In this document: positions 55,652 through 64,000 of the stretch, one piece after another
Layout of the letters: each line of letters opens with the position of its first letter
Position numbering within the stretch: position 1 is the stretch's first letter
NCBI GenBank assembly: GCA_943787785.1
Contig: CALSNT010000017.1
Coordinates: 276,426-340,425, forward strand
Source of the DNA: an uncultured Paracoccaceae bacterium
GTDB taxonomy: Bacteria > Pseudomonadota > Alphaproteobacteria > Rhodobacterales > Rhodobacteraceae
Reading direction: 5' to 3'
DNA: 64,000 bases
The notes under the pieces: model-generated
Databases searched by the model: none
Seen by the model: the letters and a program-made list of their open reading frames with translations, nothing else
Told to the model about the DNA's origin: nothing
Position numbers and translations under genes: made by a program

Positions 55652-56848
55652 TCATGCGGCGTCCTCCCATGGTGGAGCTCGGGACTTTGGGGTTTGTCCG
55701 CGCAGGAAGGTCTGGATGATGCGCATTTGCCCCCCACATTTGGGGCAAGGCTGTTGCTGTTGGGGATCGGAGGGATCGTCACTTTCGGCCTCAACTGGCG
55801 TTTGGCTCGGTTTCGCATCAAGCAAGCGTCTGATCGTCTCTATTCTGCCTCGGCGGATGCCATTCGCGAGGAAGCCTGTATGTCGGATGCGATGGAAGCC
55901 AGAGGGCAGGACGTGGATCAGGAACCGGCGGATGAACTCGTCAGTTGGCAGGCGCATGACCCTCATGTGATCACCGCGTTTGATGCGGTAGTCTTTCCAC
56001 CGGAAGGCCACGGTGTTGGCCTCGGCGCTGACGAGGCGATGGTTGGAGATCGCCACACGATGCGTGTAACGGCTGAGGTAAGCCAGCACGGCCTCGGGGC
56101 CCCCGAAGGGTGGTTTAGCATAGACAACCCAATCGGTTTTGCGCAGCGCTGCGAGATGGGCAGCGAAGATGCCGGGATCAGCCAACTCGGAGAGATCGTT
56201 GAAGAACCGCAGCTTGCCTGTCTTGTGCAATCTAGCCAACCCTTCCAGGAACAAGCGTCGGAACAACCGCGACAGGACCTTTACCGGCAGGAAGAACCCT
56301 GAGCGACAGGCGACCCAACGGCTTCCGTCGCGCGATAGCCCGCCACCAGGTACAATGACATGCACATGTGGGTGGTGCGTCATTGCGGAGCCCCAAGTGT
56401 GCAGTACCGAAGTCATACCAATCCGTGCTCCGAGGTGTTTTGGATCGGCGGCGATAGTCAGCAGCGTCTGGGCCGCAGTCTTGAACAGCAGGCCATAGAC
56501 CGCTGCCTTGTTTTGATATGCAATGTCGGCGATCTGGGCTGGCAGCGTGAAGACAACGTGGAAGTATTCGACCGGCAACAGGTCCTCCATGCGCGCCAGC
56601 ATCCAGTCTTGCGCCGCAGCGCCCTGACACTTCGGGCAGTGCCGATTGCGACACGAGTTGTAGGCGATGTGCTGATGATCACACTTGGTGCAGGCCGCGA
56701 CGTGACCGCCGAGGGCAGCAGTGCGACAGTTCTCAACGGCGGACATCACCTTCAGTTGCGGTAGATTTAGGTGTCCTGCATGTTCACGACGATAAGCTGG
56801 CCCATAGTTGCGAAAGACGTCCGCGACCTCCAGTTTGGGACGGGGCAC
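55652..56848 (-). CDS. IS91-family transposase
   Basis: A 398-residue rolling-circle transposase. An N-terminal zinc-binding domain (CTKCDHQHIAYNSCRNRHCP, then KCQ) precedes the HUH motif HPHVHVIVPGG and the catalytic Tyr region YLSRYTHRVAISNHRL. A Cys-containing motif near the C-terminus (CPKCGGQMRI) completes the pattern. Frame intact. Confidence 0.93.
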   Translation of the reverse strand: MPRPKLEVADVFRNYGPAYRREHAGHLNLPQLKVMSAVENCRTAALGGHVAACTKCDHQHIAYNSCRNRHCPKCQGAAAQDWMLARMEDLLPVEYFHVVFTLPAQIADIAYQNKAAVYGLLFKTAAQTLLTIAADPKHLGARIGMTSVLHTWGSAMTHHPHVHVIVPGGGLSRDGSRWVACRSGFFLPVKVLSRLFRRLFLEGLARLHKTGKLRFFNDLSELADPGIFAAHLAALRKTDWVVYAKPPFGGPEAVLAYLSRYTHRVAISNHRLVSAEANTVAFRWKDYRIKRGDHMRVMRLPTDEFIRRFLIHVLPSGFHRIRHTGFLANGIRRGRIETIRRLLDAKPSQTPVEAESDDPSDPQQQQPCPKCGGQMRIIQTFLRGQTPKSRAPPWEDAA

Positions 56849-56859
56849 CGTGACTGGGC

Positions 56860-57733
56860 TTAACCCGGACCGGCATCTCGCTGCACGAGTAAATCGAGAG
56901 GGCTTATCACGCTCTGGATCGTCTTGGTGGCCACCTTCGTATAGACCGTCGTCGTTTCCAACTTGGCGTGCCCCAACAGCACCTGAATGACGCGGATGTC
57001 AGTTCCACCCTCCAGCAGATGCGTGGCAAAGCTGTGTCGCAGCGTATGCGGCGACACCTGCTTCTTGATCTCGGCAAAATCGCAAGCCACCCCAAAAGCG
57101 CGGTTGAACTGACGCGTCGAGATCGGATCGACGCGATTACGCCCCGGGAACATCCACCCTTTCGGGCGCGCTTCGCGGTAATATTCACGCAACAGATCCA
57201 GCAAACTTGGTGACAGCATCACCTGTCGGTCCTTGCGGCCCTTGCCTTGCTCGATCCGGATCAGCATCCGGTCGCTGTCAATGTCCTCAACCTTCAGATG
57301 GGTGACTTCGCTGGCGCGCAATCCGCCACCATAAGCCACGCTGAAGGCTGCCCGATACTTCAAGCCCTGGTCCCGGGGCAGCTTCCAAAATGCGGGCCAC
57401 TTCTTCGGCGCTCAGCACAACTGGGATCTTCTTTGCTGCCCGCTGATACCGCATGTGCCGCTTCATCTCAGGCCGAGGACATGTCGCCGCAAAAAAGAAA
57501 CTCAACACCGTCAGTCGGTTGTTGAAGGTCGGCGCACCAACGCCCGCTCTCTTCATATCGAGTTGGAACGCCCGCAGTTCTTCCGGCGTTGCCGTATCAG
57601 GCGCGTGTCCCAGAAACCCCGTAAAATCCCGCATCCCGCGCAGGTACATCGTTTGCGTCTTGGGCTGCAGCCCTTTGATCTGCATATCTTCAAGAAACCG
57701 CTGGCGCAGCGCAGGTACATATTGGTCCGTCAT
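56860..57733 (-). pseudogene. Tyrosine recombinase associated with IS91, frameshifted
   Basis: The N-terminal SAM-like domain (from ATG 57733) reads to VARILEAAPGPG; the catalytic part resumes in another frame as KYRAAFSVAYGGGLRASEVT. Active-site residues R (GLRASEV), H-x-x-R (SPHTLRHSFATHLL), H (LLGHAKLETT) and Y (TTVYTKV) are present. One surplus base in a GGG run near 57365 explains the break. Confidence 0.85.
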
Positions 57734-58023
57734 CGGAACCTCCTGTCATCAGATTGAGAAGGTCTCAATTGTCCAACAGGTCAGTCAGTTCACAAAATCA
57801 CCGCGCGTCGACTCTGTGCGAAACACCAGCAACACAGCGCCAATACCGCGAGAGCGGTTTCGTCCTCGTCCCGCATCCCGGACATTCGAGCCTTTTCTGG
57901 CGAAGGTCTGCTTTCCGCGTAGGCCGACCTTCGCGAACTTAAAAGATGGATCGACGTCGACCAATGGCTGCTTCTTGCTGCAGCGGACGTTCGTAGAAAC
58001 CAGGGCAATGACTGGGTTGCGGG

Positions 58024-59249
58024 GCGGCCTCAATGGGTCGATGCAACACATGCATTGAAACGCTCGGCTGGTGTTTCGTAGTTGAGCGTCTTTCGAGGTC
58101 TTTCGTTGAGCTGTCTGGCAACTGCGCTGAGCTTTGCCTGACTATGTATCGACAAGTCCGTGCCCTTTGGGAAGTACTGTCGCAGCAGGCGGTTCGTGTT
58201 TTCGTTTGTGCCGCGTTGCCATGGGCTGTGTGGTTCACACAAAAAGACTTCGATATCCGTCGCCAGGGCGAACGTCTTATGCCCGGCCATCTCTGTTCCA
58301 CGATCCCATGTCAGAGAACGATACAGTTCTTTTGGTAGTTTGCGAGACTGCTTGATGAGCGCCTGAATGACGCTGTGGCTGTCTTTGTTGCTGACCTTGG
58401 CCAGCATCACAAACCGGGTGTGGCGTTCAACCAGAGTGGCGATGAAGCTGTTGCCGGAACCCGCAATCAGATCACCCTCCCAGTGTCCTGGCACGGCACG
58501 ATCCTCGGCCTCTGCGGGGCGCTCCCGGATAGAAACCGCATCGTTGAACTTGCCCAATCCGCTGCGCTTCAGGGTGGCGTGACGGGATCGGCGAATGGAC
58601 CTCGTGGCGCGCAGATGTGCCAGTAATTCCTTCTTCAGAACGCCCCGGGTCTGGATGAACAGGCTTCGATAGATAGTCTCATGTGAGATCCTTTTACCTT
58701 CATCATCGGGATGTTCACGCATCAACCAGCCTGCGATTTGTTGTGGGAACCAATTGCGCTTCAGCTTGGCTGATATCGCCCGACAGAGATAGACATTGCC
58801 CTCCAGCTTGCAGGGCTTTGGGCGGAGGGCACGGTCCCAGGCCGCAGCATCTGAGGGCGCTGCACGGTATTGTTTGGCACCACCATTACGCCGGACCTCT
58901 CGACTGATTGTGGACGCCGATCGGTTCAAAGCACGGGCAATCGACCGTAGGGAGACCTTCGCACGTAAGCCCCTCGATATCTCCTCTCGATCGCAGAGTG
59001 TCAGAGCGCGCCCGGATCTGATGCGGGCCGGTGGGCGAATGCCGCCAGTGCGAGCAAGGAGAGGATAGATCGAAGACGACTCGCGATCAAAAAGCCGACC
59101 TATAGAACTCATCGACTCTCCGCGTTGCCATCGATCCCATATCTCTGACTTCTGTTTGTCCGTGAAAAATATGCGACGACGATAGGCCATAACTTACACT
59201 CCATCTTTCCAAAAAGATTAAAGTGTTGCGTCGATCAGTTGAAACCGCC
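58024..59249 (-). mobile_element. IS30-family insertion sequence
   Basis: Inverted ends share TCGA-x-GCAACAC: CAATGGGTCGATGCAACAC at the left and, read outward on the other strand, CAACTGATCGACGCAACAC at the right; similarity extends outward to GGCGG. The transposase stop codon lies inside the left repeat, usual for IS30. Exact ends are uncertain by a few bases and no target duplication is assigned. Confidence 0.8.
58030..59190 (-). CDS. IS30-family transposase
   Basis: A 386-residue DDE transposase. Two N-terminal helix-turn-helix regions (ESMSSIGRLFDRESSSIYPL; SLRSIARALNRSASTISREV) precede the core with Asp in GHWEGDLIAG, Asp in LTWDRGTEM and Glu in GTNENTNRLLRQYFPKG. Complete frame. Confidence 0.95.
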   Translation of the reverse strand: MAYRRRIFFTDKQKSEIWDRWQRGESMSSIGRLFDRESSSIYPLLARTGGIRPPARIRSGRALTLCDREEISRGLRAKVSLRSIARALNRSASTISREVRRNGGAKQYRAAPSDAAAWDRALRPKPCKLEGNVYLCRAISAKLKRNWFPQQIAGWLMREHPDDEGKRISHETIYRSLFIQTRGVLKKELLAHLRATRSIRRSRHATLKRSGLGKFNDAVSIRERPAEAEDRAVPGHWEGDLIAGSGNSFIATLVERHTRFVMLAKVSNKDSHSVIQALIKQSRKLPKELYRSLTWDRGTEMAGHKTFALATDIEVFLCEPHSPWQRGTNENTNRLLRQYFPKGTDLSIHSQAKLSAVARQLNERPRKTLNYETPAERFNACVASTH

Positions 59250-59601
59250 GGACAAAACGGGCTTTCGCTGCATGCGCCCAAATGGTCGCTTTCGACTCTT
59301 TGCTTCCGCCGTGGCAAGAGCTCGATCGGGAACAGGGTACTCGAAAGCTACGCGAATCATCGATTGTTTGACGCCAGATGAGCCACTCATCTGCCAAGTA
59401 CAGATAATCCTCATTTTCAGCAGGACTGAACTCGGATATTTCCGCTGGGCAGAAATCTTGCACACTTGAAAGTCAAATAAATATGGAGGGCAATCAATCC
59501 CCTTGCCGATCAACTGTGCCGACCTTCGAATGCAGATTCACCGGCTGGGGACAAAGGCCTGCCATTTAATCGGATCGGCAAGACCGCCTTGCCTATACAC
59601 G
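59250..59601. other. No recognisable gene between IS30 and the transaldolase-like gene
   Basis: About 350 bp. Overlapping minus-strand frames (59218-59513) carry no motif I recognise and differ in codon use from neighbours; they may be a decayed gene into which IS30 inserted. Confidence 0.45.
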
Positions 59602-60255
59602 TCATAGAATAGATTGGCCCGTCAATTTCCAATCGGCGACAAACTTATCCAACCCCGAGGTGGTCAACGGATGTGCGATCAGTTGATGAATGACACTTGG
59701 CGGAATTGTCGCGACGTCTGAGCCTGCCAAGGCAGCTTCGGTCACGTGGTTTGCGGATCGAATTGACGCGCTGAGGATCTGGGTATCGAAGCCAAAATTA
59801 TCGTAAATGCGCCTGATCTGAGCGATCAGATCCATACCGTCCAGATTGATGTCATCCAACCGGCCAACGAACGGCGAAATGTAGGTCGCTCCGACTTTGG
59901 CCGCCAACAACGCCTGGTTAGCCGTGAAGCACAGTGTAACGTTGGTTTTGACACCAACTTTTGTAAAATGGCTACACGCCCTTAGTCCGTCCATGGTCAG
60001 GGGCAATTTTACGACAACATTGTCGGCCAGCGCGGCCAGCTTGGTGCCCTCTGCGATCATTCCATCGGTATCTGTGGCGGATACTTCGGCAGAAACCGGC
60101 CCCGGTGTCGCGGCGCAAATCTCTGATATGACTTCGATGAAATCCCTGCCCGATTTGGCGATCAGCGATGGGTTGGTTGTCACCCCATCCAGCAAACCAG
60201 TTTCGGCCAATTCGAGGATTTCCTTGATCTCGGCAGTATCGACAAAAAATTTCAC
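59602..60255 (-). CDS. Transaldolase / fructose-6-phosphate aldolase-like protein
   Basis: A 217-residue small TIM-barrel aldolase (FSA/TalC length) starting at GTG 60255 ([12 protein letters not shown] follows) with AGGAAAC upstream as ribosome site. [16 protein letters not shown], the Schiff-base Lys83 in [12 protein letters not shown] and [14 protein letters not shown] are the family motifs. It may act as transaldolase in the pentose-phosphate pathway or as an aldolase in a sugar or sulfosugar route; with only an ALDH fragment next to it I cannot decide. Confidence 0.88.
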   Translation of the reverse strand: MKFFVDTAEIKEILELAETGLLDGVTTNPSLIAKSGRDFIEVISEICAATPGPVSAEVSATDTDGMIAEGTKLAALADNVVVKLPLTMDGLRACSHFTKVGVKTNVTLCFTANQALLAAKVGATYISPFVGRLDDINLDGMDLIAQIRRIYDNFGFDTQILSASIRSANHVTEAALAGSDVATIPPSVIHQLIAHPLTTSGLDKFVADWKLTGQSIL

Positions 60256-60290
60256 AATGTTTCCTAAATTTGATCGGGCGACCCGACGCT

Positions 60291-60705
60291 TCATTCTCCG
60301 TAGGGGACCCAGATGTTTTTCACCTGACTCGCGTGGCGAAGGAATTCGGTTCCTTCACCTTGAATTTCGTCAAACCAATTGCGGGCCTTTCCACCAGATA
60401 CCCACGTGCGTTTGAGATTGATGATGGACGCTTGCTCAACTTCCTTTGCGCCTGCTTCGCTTCCAAAATGCCACATCGCGTCAACGCCGGCATGCTCGGT
60501 CATTGTTTTTGTAAGAGCATCCTGATCGCCGGATACGACGTTCACGACACCCCCGGGCAGATCAGAAGTTTCAAACACCTGATACATGTCTGTTGCTGCC
60601 AAAGGATGATCCTGCGACGGCAAAGCCACCACACGATTGCCAAGCGCGATTGCGGGGGCCACCAGCGAGACAAAGGACAGCAGCGGTGCTTCATTTGGAC
60701 AGGCG
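60291..60705 (-). pseudogene. Aldehyde dehydrogenase, C-terminal fragment
   Basis: The frame is open into the IS3 end at 60706 and contains APLLSFVSLVAPAIALGNRV, VVALPSQDHPLAATDMYQV and LPGGVVNVVSGDQDAL, then KTWVSGG-like KRTWVSGGKARNW near the end, typical of the C-terminal domain of long ALDH proteins in rhodobacterial deoxynucleoside-type operons. The catalytic N-terminal part is absent, removed by the event that placed IS3 here. It ends 35 bp before the transaldolase-like start and was probably in one operon with it. Confidence 0.75.
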
Positions 60706-60778
60706 TGTCCGTCGTCATATAAAATGGAACATCAGAGCGGCTTGAGCATTGGAGGCTCTGGCTCGTTTGTGTGATTGA

Positions 60779-61759
60779 TTATGCGGCTTGTTTTTGATGT
60801 TGCAAGCGGCGTTGTTGGATTGTCTGTTTCTTGATCTTTTCCCTTTCTCTGATGATGGCTTTGTCACGCCCAAAATAGACGTCTGCCGGCGTCACGTTGT
60901 TCAGGCTCTCGTGGTAGCGTTCGTTATTGTAGTAATCGACGAAGGCCTCGATCTGGAGTTCGAGATCACCGGGCAGATAGTAGTTTTCCAGCAAAACCCG
61001 GTTCTTCATGGTTTGATGCCAGCGTTCGATCTTGCCCTGTGTTTGCGGGTGGAAAGGAGCTCCGCGAACGTGATCCATTTTATGGTCCTCCAGCCATTCG
61101 GCCAAATCACCGGAGATGTAACAGGACCCATTATCACTTAGCAGGCGAGGCATGTGGCGAACGATGGCATGGTCGCACCCTGACGCCGCCAAAGCCAACT
61201 CAATCGTGTCAGTCACGTCCTCGGCCCGCATGTTCGTGCAAAGTTTCCAGCCAATGATGTAGCGGCTGTAATCATCCAGGATCGTGCTGAGATAAAACCA
61301 GCCCCAGCCAATGATCTTGAAGTAGGTGAAGTCGGTTTGCCACATCTCGTTGATGGCAGTCGTTTTATCCGTGAACTCGTCGGCGGCTTTGATCACAACG
61401 TAGTCTGGTGCCGTGATCAGATCAGCTTCCTTCAAAAATCGGTAAGCCGATGATTCAGAGATAAAGTATCGCTTCTCATCAGTGTATTTGACCGCCAGTT
61501 CCCGGGTCGTCAGCGCCTCATGTTCCAGCGCGAACTCGATCAGATCATCCCTCCGATCCTGTGGAATACGGTTCCAGACAGACTTTGGGCAAGGCGAGCA
61601 ATCCGACAAGGCATCAAGCCCACCTTCCACGTAACGGTCGTACCAGCGATAAAATGTGGTACGAGGAATGCCCAACATGTCGAGGGTCTGCTTCGCAGGA
61701 AGATGGGACCCCTCAACGGTGCGGATGATCTCCAGTTTCTCAGACGCGGGGTATCTCAT
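60779..61759 (-). CDS. IS3-family transposase OrfB
   Basis: A 326-residue rve-type integrase domain protein: D in QTDFTYFKIIGWGW, D in RLLSDNGSCYISG, E in TQGKIERWHQTMKN (DDE). The N-terminal HTH_21-like region (YRFLKEADLI) is present. It starts with ATG inside the orfA end (4-bp overlap) and not by programmed frameshift. Confidence 0.95.
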   Translation of the reverse strand: MRYPASEKLEIIRTVEGSHLPAKQTLDMLGIPRTTFYRWYDRYVEGGLDALSDCSPCPKSVWNRIPQDRRDDLIEFALEHEALTTRELAVKYTDEKRYFISESSAYRFLKEADLITAPDYVVIKAADEFTDKTTAINEMWQTDFTYFKIIGWGWFYLSTILDDYSRYIIGWKLCTNMRAEDVTDTIELALAASGCDHAIVRHMPRLLSDNGSCYISGDLAEWLEDHKMDHVRGAPFHPQTQGKIERWHQTMKNRVLLENYYLPGDLELQIEAFVDYYNNERYHESLNNVTPADVYFGRDKAIIREREKIKKQTIQQRRLQHQKQAA

Positions 61760-62136
61760 TCCTCGAACTCCCCAGCCCCTGTCATGCTTTTTTTGAGCAG
61801 GCGGTTTTCAAGTGTTAGATCGGCAACGCATTCCTTCAGTGCCGTCGCCTCGGATCGCAGATCCTTCACCTCAGGCGGCGTCGCTTGCCGGGCCGTATCG
61901 CCCGCCAGACGGCGTTTCCCGGCTTCGAGGAATTCCTTTGACCAGCTGTAATACAGGCTTTCGGAGATACCCTCTCGGCGGCATAGCACAGAAATAGTTT
62001 CCTCGCCGCGAAGGCCCGCCAGAACAATGCGGATCTTCTCTTCAGACGAATAGGTATGTCGCGTTTTGCGGCGGATGGTTTTAACCAGCTTGTCAGCCGC
62101 AGCTTTACTGGTTCCGGATTTCTTGTTCATCTTCAC
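61756..62136 (-). CDS. IS3-family transposase OrfA
   Basis: A 126-residue helix-turn-helix protein: YSSEEKIRIVLAGLRGEETI, then LCRREGISESLYYSWSKEF, and a C-terminal leucine zipper (LTLENRLLKKSM). It binds the IS ends and partners OrfB. Confidence 0.93.
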   Translation of the reverse strand: MKMNKKSGTSKAAADKLVKTIRRKTRHTYSSEEKIRIVLAGLRGEETISVLCRREGISESLYYSWSKEFLEAGKRRLAGDTARQATPPEVKDLRSEATALKECVADLTLENRLLKKSMTGAGEFEE

Positions 62137-62236
62137 TCCTTGACGGTTACGATGAACCAGAAATCCTCCGTTAGCTAAACCTCAAATCTGTCCCACGAGT
62201 GCTGACGTCAGACAGCCGCCCCATAGAATGCCTCAT

Positions 62237-62261
62237 GGTGTCCACTAATATGGTGGACACC
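62237..62261. repeat. Perfect 9-bp inverted repeat
   Basis: GGTGTCCAC (62237-62245) and GTGGACACC (62253-62261) with a 7-bp spacer, between IS3 copy 1 and the helicase fragment. It could be an operator, a short hairpin or the abutting ends of a lost insertion sequence. Confidence 0.5.
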
Positions 62262-62410
62262 TAAATCACTCCCTCAGGCCGCGTTAGGTGGGGTTTATCG
62301 GACGCTCACAATCGAACGTGCGAAAACGTCAAGCTACTTGGGAAATGCGGGTCCAGAAACTCTGCTCAACAGGGGCCCATAAAAATGGGGCTAGACACCG
62401 GCGGAGAAAC

Positions 62411-62934
62411 TCACACCAGGTGCTCTAGGTCAAATCGCACCAAAAGAGGCCGAAGGCTTTCGTACGTTTCAAGGGAGTTTATAGAAAGTCTGCTAAACTC
62501 CGAAACTCGTTCAAGCTCCCCTTTCACTAGGCGCTTCGAAATTGGATCAACCCCTTTAAATTTTGGCAAAACCACTAGAAAGTCGTAGATCGTGGCTAAC
62601 TTCTTCCCAGGCGACTGTCTCAAAATCCGTCCTCTGCGTTGTATGAATTGGCGAGGGTCTTTGGAACTAGCGAGTATAAAAGCTGTATCGCAAGCGGGTA
62701 TGTCGATCCCTTCATCCAGACATCTGATCGCCACAAGACTATCAATATCCCCAGCTTTGAAGTTCGAAAGAATTTGCCGTCTAACAGAAGAGCCTTCACG
62801 AGCTGTAAATCTAGAATTTTTCCAACCTGCCTGACGAAGTTTTTCACTGACGATTTCTATCTGCCGTTTACCAAATGCATCCTCTTCATCAATATCTTCA
62901 TCGTCATACACTCCGTCTCCACAATAAAACAAAC
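62411..62934 (-). pseudogene. SF2 DEAD/DEAH-type helicase, C-terminal fragment
   Basis: About 175 codons remain, cut at the 5' side by IS3 copy 2. SLFYCGDGVYDDEDIDEEDA, VAIRCLDEGIDIPACDTAFI, and the motif VI region SSKDPRQFIQRRGRILRQSP are the second RecA domain of the helicases found in DNA-modification-linked defence systems (for example phosphorothioation-dependent restriction). Sequence is AT-rich compared with the host. No partner genes remain in view. Assignment to a specific system is not possible. Confidence 0.7.
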
Positions 62935-63021
62935 TGTCTGACGTCAGCGCTTGTGGGTCCAAATAGGGCGATTTGCTAAGAGAGTGTTGTTGGCGCATCG
63001 TAACCACTGAGGAGTGGGGCT

Positions 63022-63393
63022 ATGAGACAGACAACGGAACCGAAGCGCTCGGCGAGAAGATCGTCAAAGACATCAAGCGGGCGACCCGCAAGCAATATTC
63101 ATCGGAGGAGAAGATCCGGATCGTTCTGGACGGCCTGCGCGGCGAGGACAGCATTGCCGAGCTGTGTCGCCGTGAGGGCATCTCACAGGGCATTTATTAC
63201 AAATGGTCGAAGGACTTCATGGAGGCCGGAAAGAAGACGGCTGGCCGGCGATACAGCTCGCGCTGCGACGACGGACGAGGTCAAGGATCTGCGCCGTGAA
63301 GCCCGTGATCTGAAGGAAGTCGTCGCGGAACAAACGCTTGAGCTCCGCTTCCTCAAAAAAAGCATGCTCGGCGATGGGGGCGACCAGGAATGA
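63022..63393 (+). pseudogene. IS3-family OrfA, frameshifted
   Basis: The first part is in one frame (KQYSSEEKIRIVLDGLRGED, then LCRREGISQGIYYKWSKDFM) and the end in another (RRLAGDTARAATTDEVKDLR, LKEVVAEQTLELRFLKKSML). The switch is near 63235. Closely similar in plan to OrfA of copy 1. Confidence 0.75.
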
Positions 63394-64000
63394 GGTATTC
63401 CGCATCTGAGAAGCTGGAGATCATCCGGCTGGTCGAGGGATCGCATCTCTCTGCCCGACAGACGTTGGCAAAGCTGGGTATTGCCCCGCACCACATTCTA
63501 CCGTTGGTATGATCGGTATCTGCAACGTGGTGAGGCTGGGCTTGAAGGACCAATCACCCAAACCAAACATCGTCTGGAACCGCATTCCTGACGAGATGCG
63601 TCACAAGGTCGTCAAGCTGGCGTTGAAGGAGACGGAACTGTCGCCACGGGAACTGGCGGTGACGTTCACGGATAGGAAAGCTACTTTGTATCAGAGGCTT
63701 CGGTCTATCGTGTGCTGAAAGCCCATGATCTGATCACCAGCCCAGCCTTCATCGTCATCAAGGCTGCGAACGAGTTCAAAGACAAAACCACAGCCATCAA
63801 TCAGCTTTGGCAAACCGACTTCACCTATCTGAAGATCATCGGCTGGGGCTGGTTCTATCTCAGCACCATCCTGGATGATTACAGCCGCTACATTATCGCG
63901 TGGAAACTCTGCACCAACATGCGGGCCGAGGATGTCACCGACACGCTTGGATCTGGCCTTGCAGGCTTCAGGCTGTGATCAGGTCTCATGTTGTTCACAA
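63390..64000 (+). pseudogene. IS3-family OrfB, several frame breaks, partial
   Basis: The OrfB sequence starts MRYSASEKLEIIRLVEGSHL, changes frame near 63485, again near 63560 (NIVWNRIPDEMRHKVVKLAL) and near 63685, then reads QTDFTYLKIIGWGWFYLSTI to the catalytic region before degenerating near 63950. At least four disruptions, so inactive. It continues beyond the window. Confidence 0.75.

Larger units (their letters stand above)
55541..57780 (-). mobile_element. IS91-type element with companion integrase (borders approximate)
   Basis: A Y1/HUH transposase and a tyrosine recombinase lie in the same direction, the usual pair in proteobacterial IS91 relatives. This family leaves no target duplication and has no long inverted repeats, so the limits are estimated from the genes. 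Confidence 0.7.
60706..62214 (-). mobile_element. IS3-family insertion sequence, copy 1
   Basis: Ends TGTCCGTCGTCAT (left, 60706) and, read outward on the other strand, TGTCTGACGTCAG (right, ending 62214) match at 10 of the first 12 positions. It carries overlapping orfA and orfB. Flanking bases do not form a target duplication and the aldehyde dehydrogenase does not continue on the far side, so DNA was deleted or rearranged after insertion. Confidence 0.8.
62935..64000 (+). mobile_element. IS3-family insertion sequence, copy 2 (runs off the edge)
   Basis: The left end TGTCTGACGTCAGCGCTTGT at 62935 matches the right end of copy 1. The element is in opposite orientation and its genes are similar but diverged and damaged. 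Confidence 0.75.

Noticed and set aside
57785..58051. Minus-strand open frame between the IS91-type element and IS30
   Set aside because: It runs into the IS30 terminus, shows no family resemblance, and a similar length is open in other frames, so it is probably chance.

Overview
The window looks like chromosomal DNA of a GC-rich alphaproteobacterium, most likely Rhodobacterales (Roseobacter group). This is inferred from gene order and composition: rsmI-yraN-gshB next to a ComM-family gene, an LpoA-like lipoprotein followed by glnD and murJ, a compact mreBCD-mrdA-rodA operon, an Mrp/Mnh antiporter cluster with several D-like subunits, and a DUF3489-DUF2924-serine recombinase cassette. No rRNA and no CRISPR array were seen. 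One tRNA (tRNA-Gln, anticodon TTG) is present.

Layout. 1-7.7 kb: comM end, gshB, yraN and rsmI; yraN is cut in two by a 4.9-kb integrated element bounded by a 15-bp direct repeat, carrying a broken tyrosine integrase, an AT-rich gene fragment and a nested IS21. 7.8-23.4 kb: housekeeping genes (LpoA-like lipoprotein, glnD, murJ, an SDR, a GST-like protein, leuA with a Leu-rich leader peptide, and the cell-shape operon mreB-mreC-mreD-mrdA-rodA plus a hydroxyacid dehydrogenase). 23.4-27.6 kb: a uracil-DNA glycosylase/SseB pair, an IS256-family element (copy 1), and an ArsR regulator with a CSC-motif permease. 27.8-35.5 kb: an Mrp-type cation/proton antiporter operon (E-F-G-DUF4040-B-C-D-D-small-D) in which two adjacent D-like genes carry many frame breaks. 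35.7-39.4 kb: capsule-export genes kpsT and kpsE, the latter interrupted by IS256 copy 2. 39.4-41 kb: a BON-MscS channel and tRNA-Gln.

From tRNA-Gln to the right edge the DNA is accessory. It contains a duplicated tRNA-3'-end region, a large serine recombinase cassette, an IS1182-type element, and an apparently intact catabolic/transport operon (LuxR regulator, Asp/Glu/hydantoin racemase, polyamine-type ABC importer, HyuA-like hydantoinase, DUF917 protein). A pile of IS elements follows (IS91-type, IS30, two IS3-type) with gene remnants: an intact transaldolase-like gene, an aldehyde dehydrogenase fragment and a C-terminal piece of a defence-type SF2 helicase.

Main points of interest: the yraN island with a reconstructable target gene; the putative leaderless leucine leader peptide; two apparently identical inverted IS256 copies whose target duplications show no inversion has occurred between them; the frame-broken antiporter stretch; the tRNA-Gln integration scar; and the racemase-ABC-hydantoinase-DUF917 operon, the best candidate for an uncharacterised pathway.
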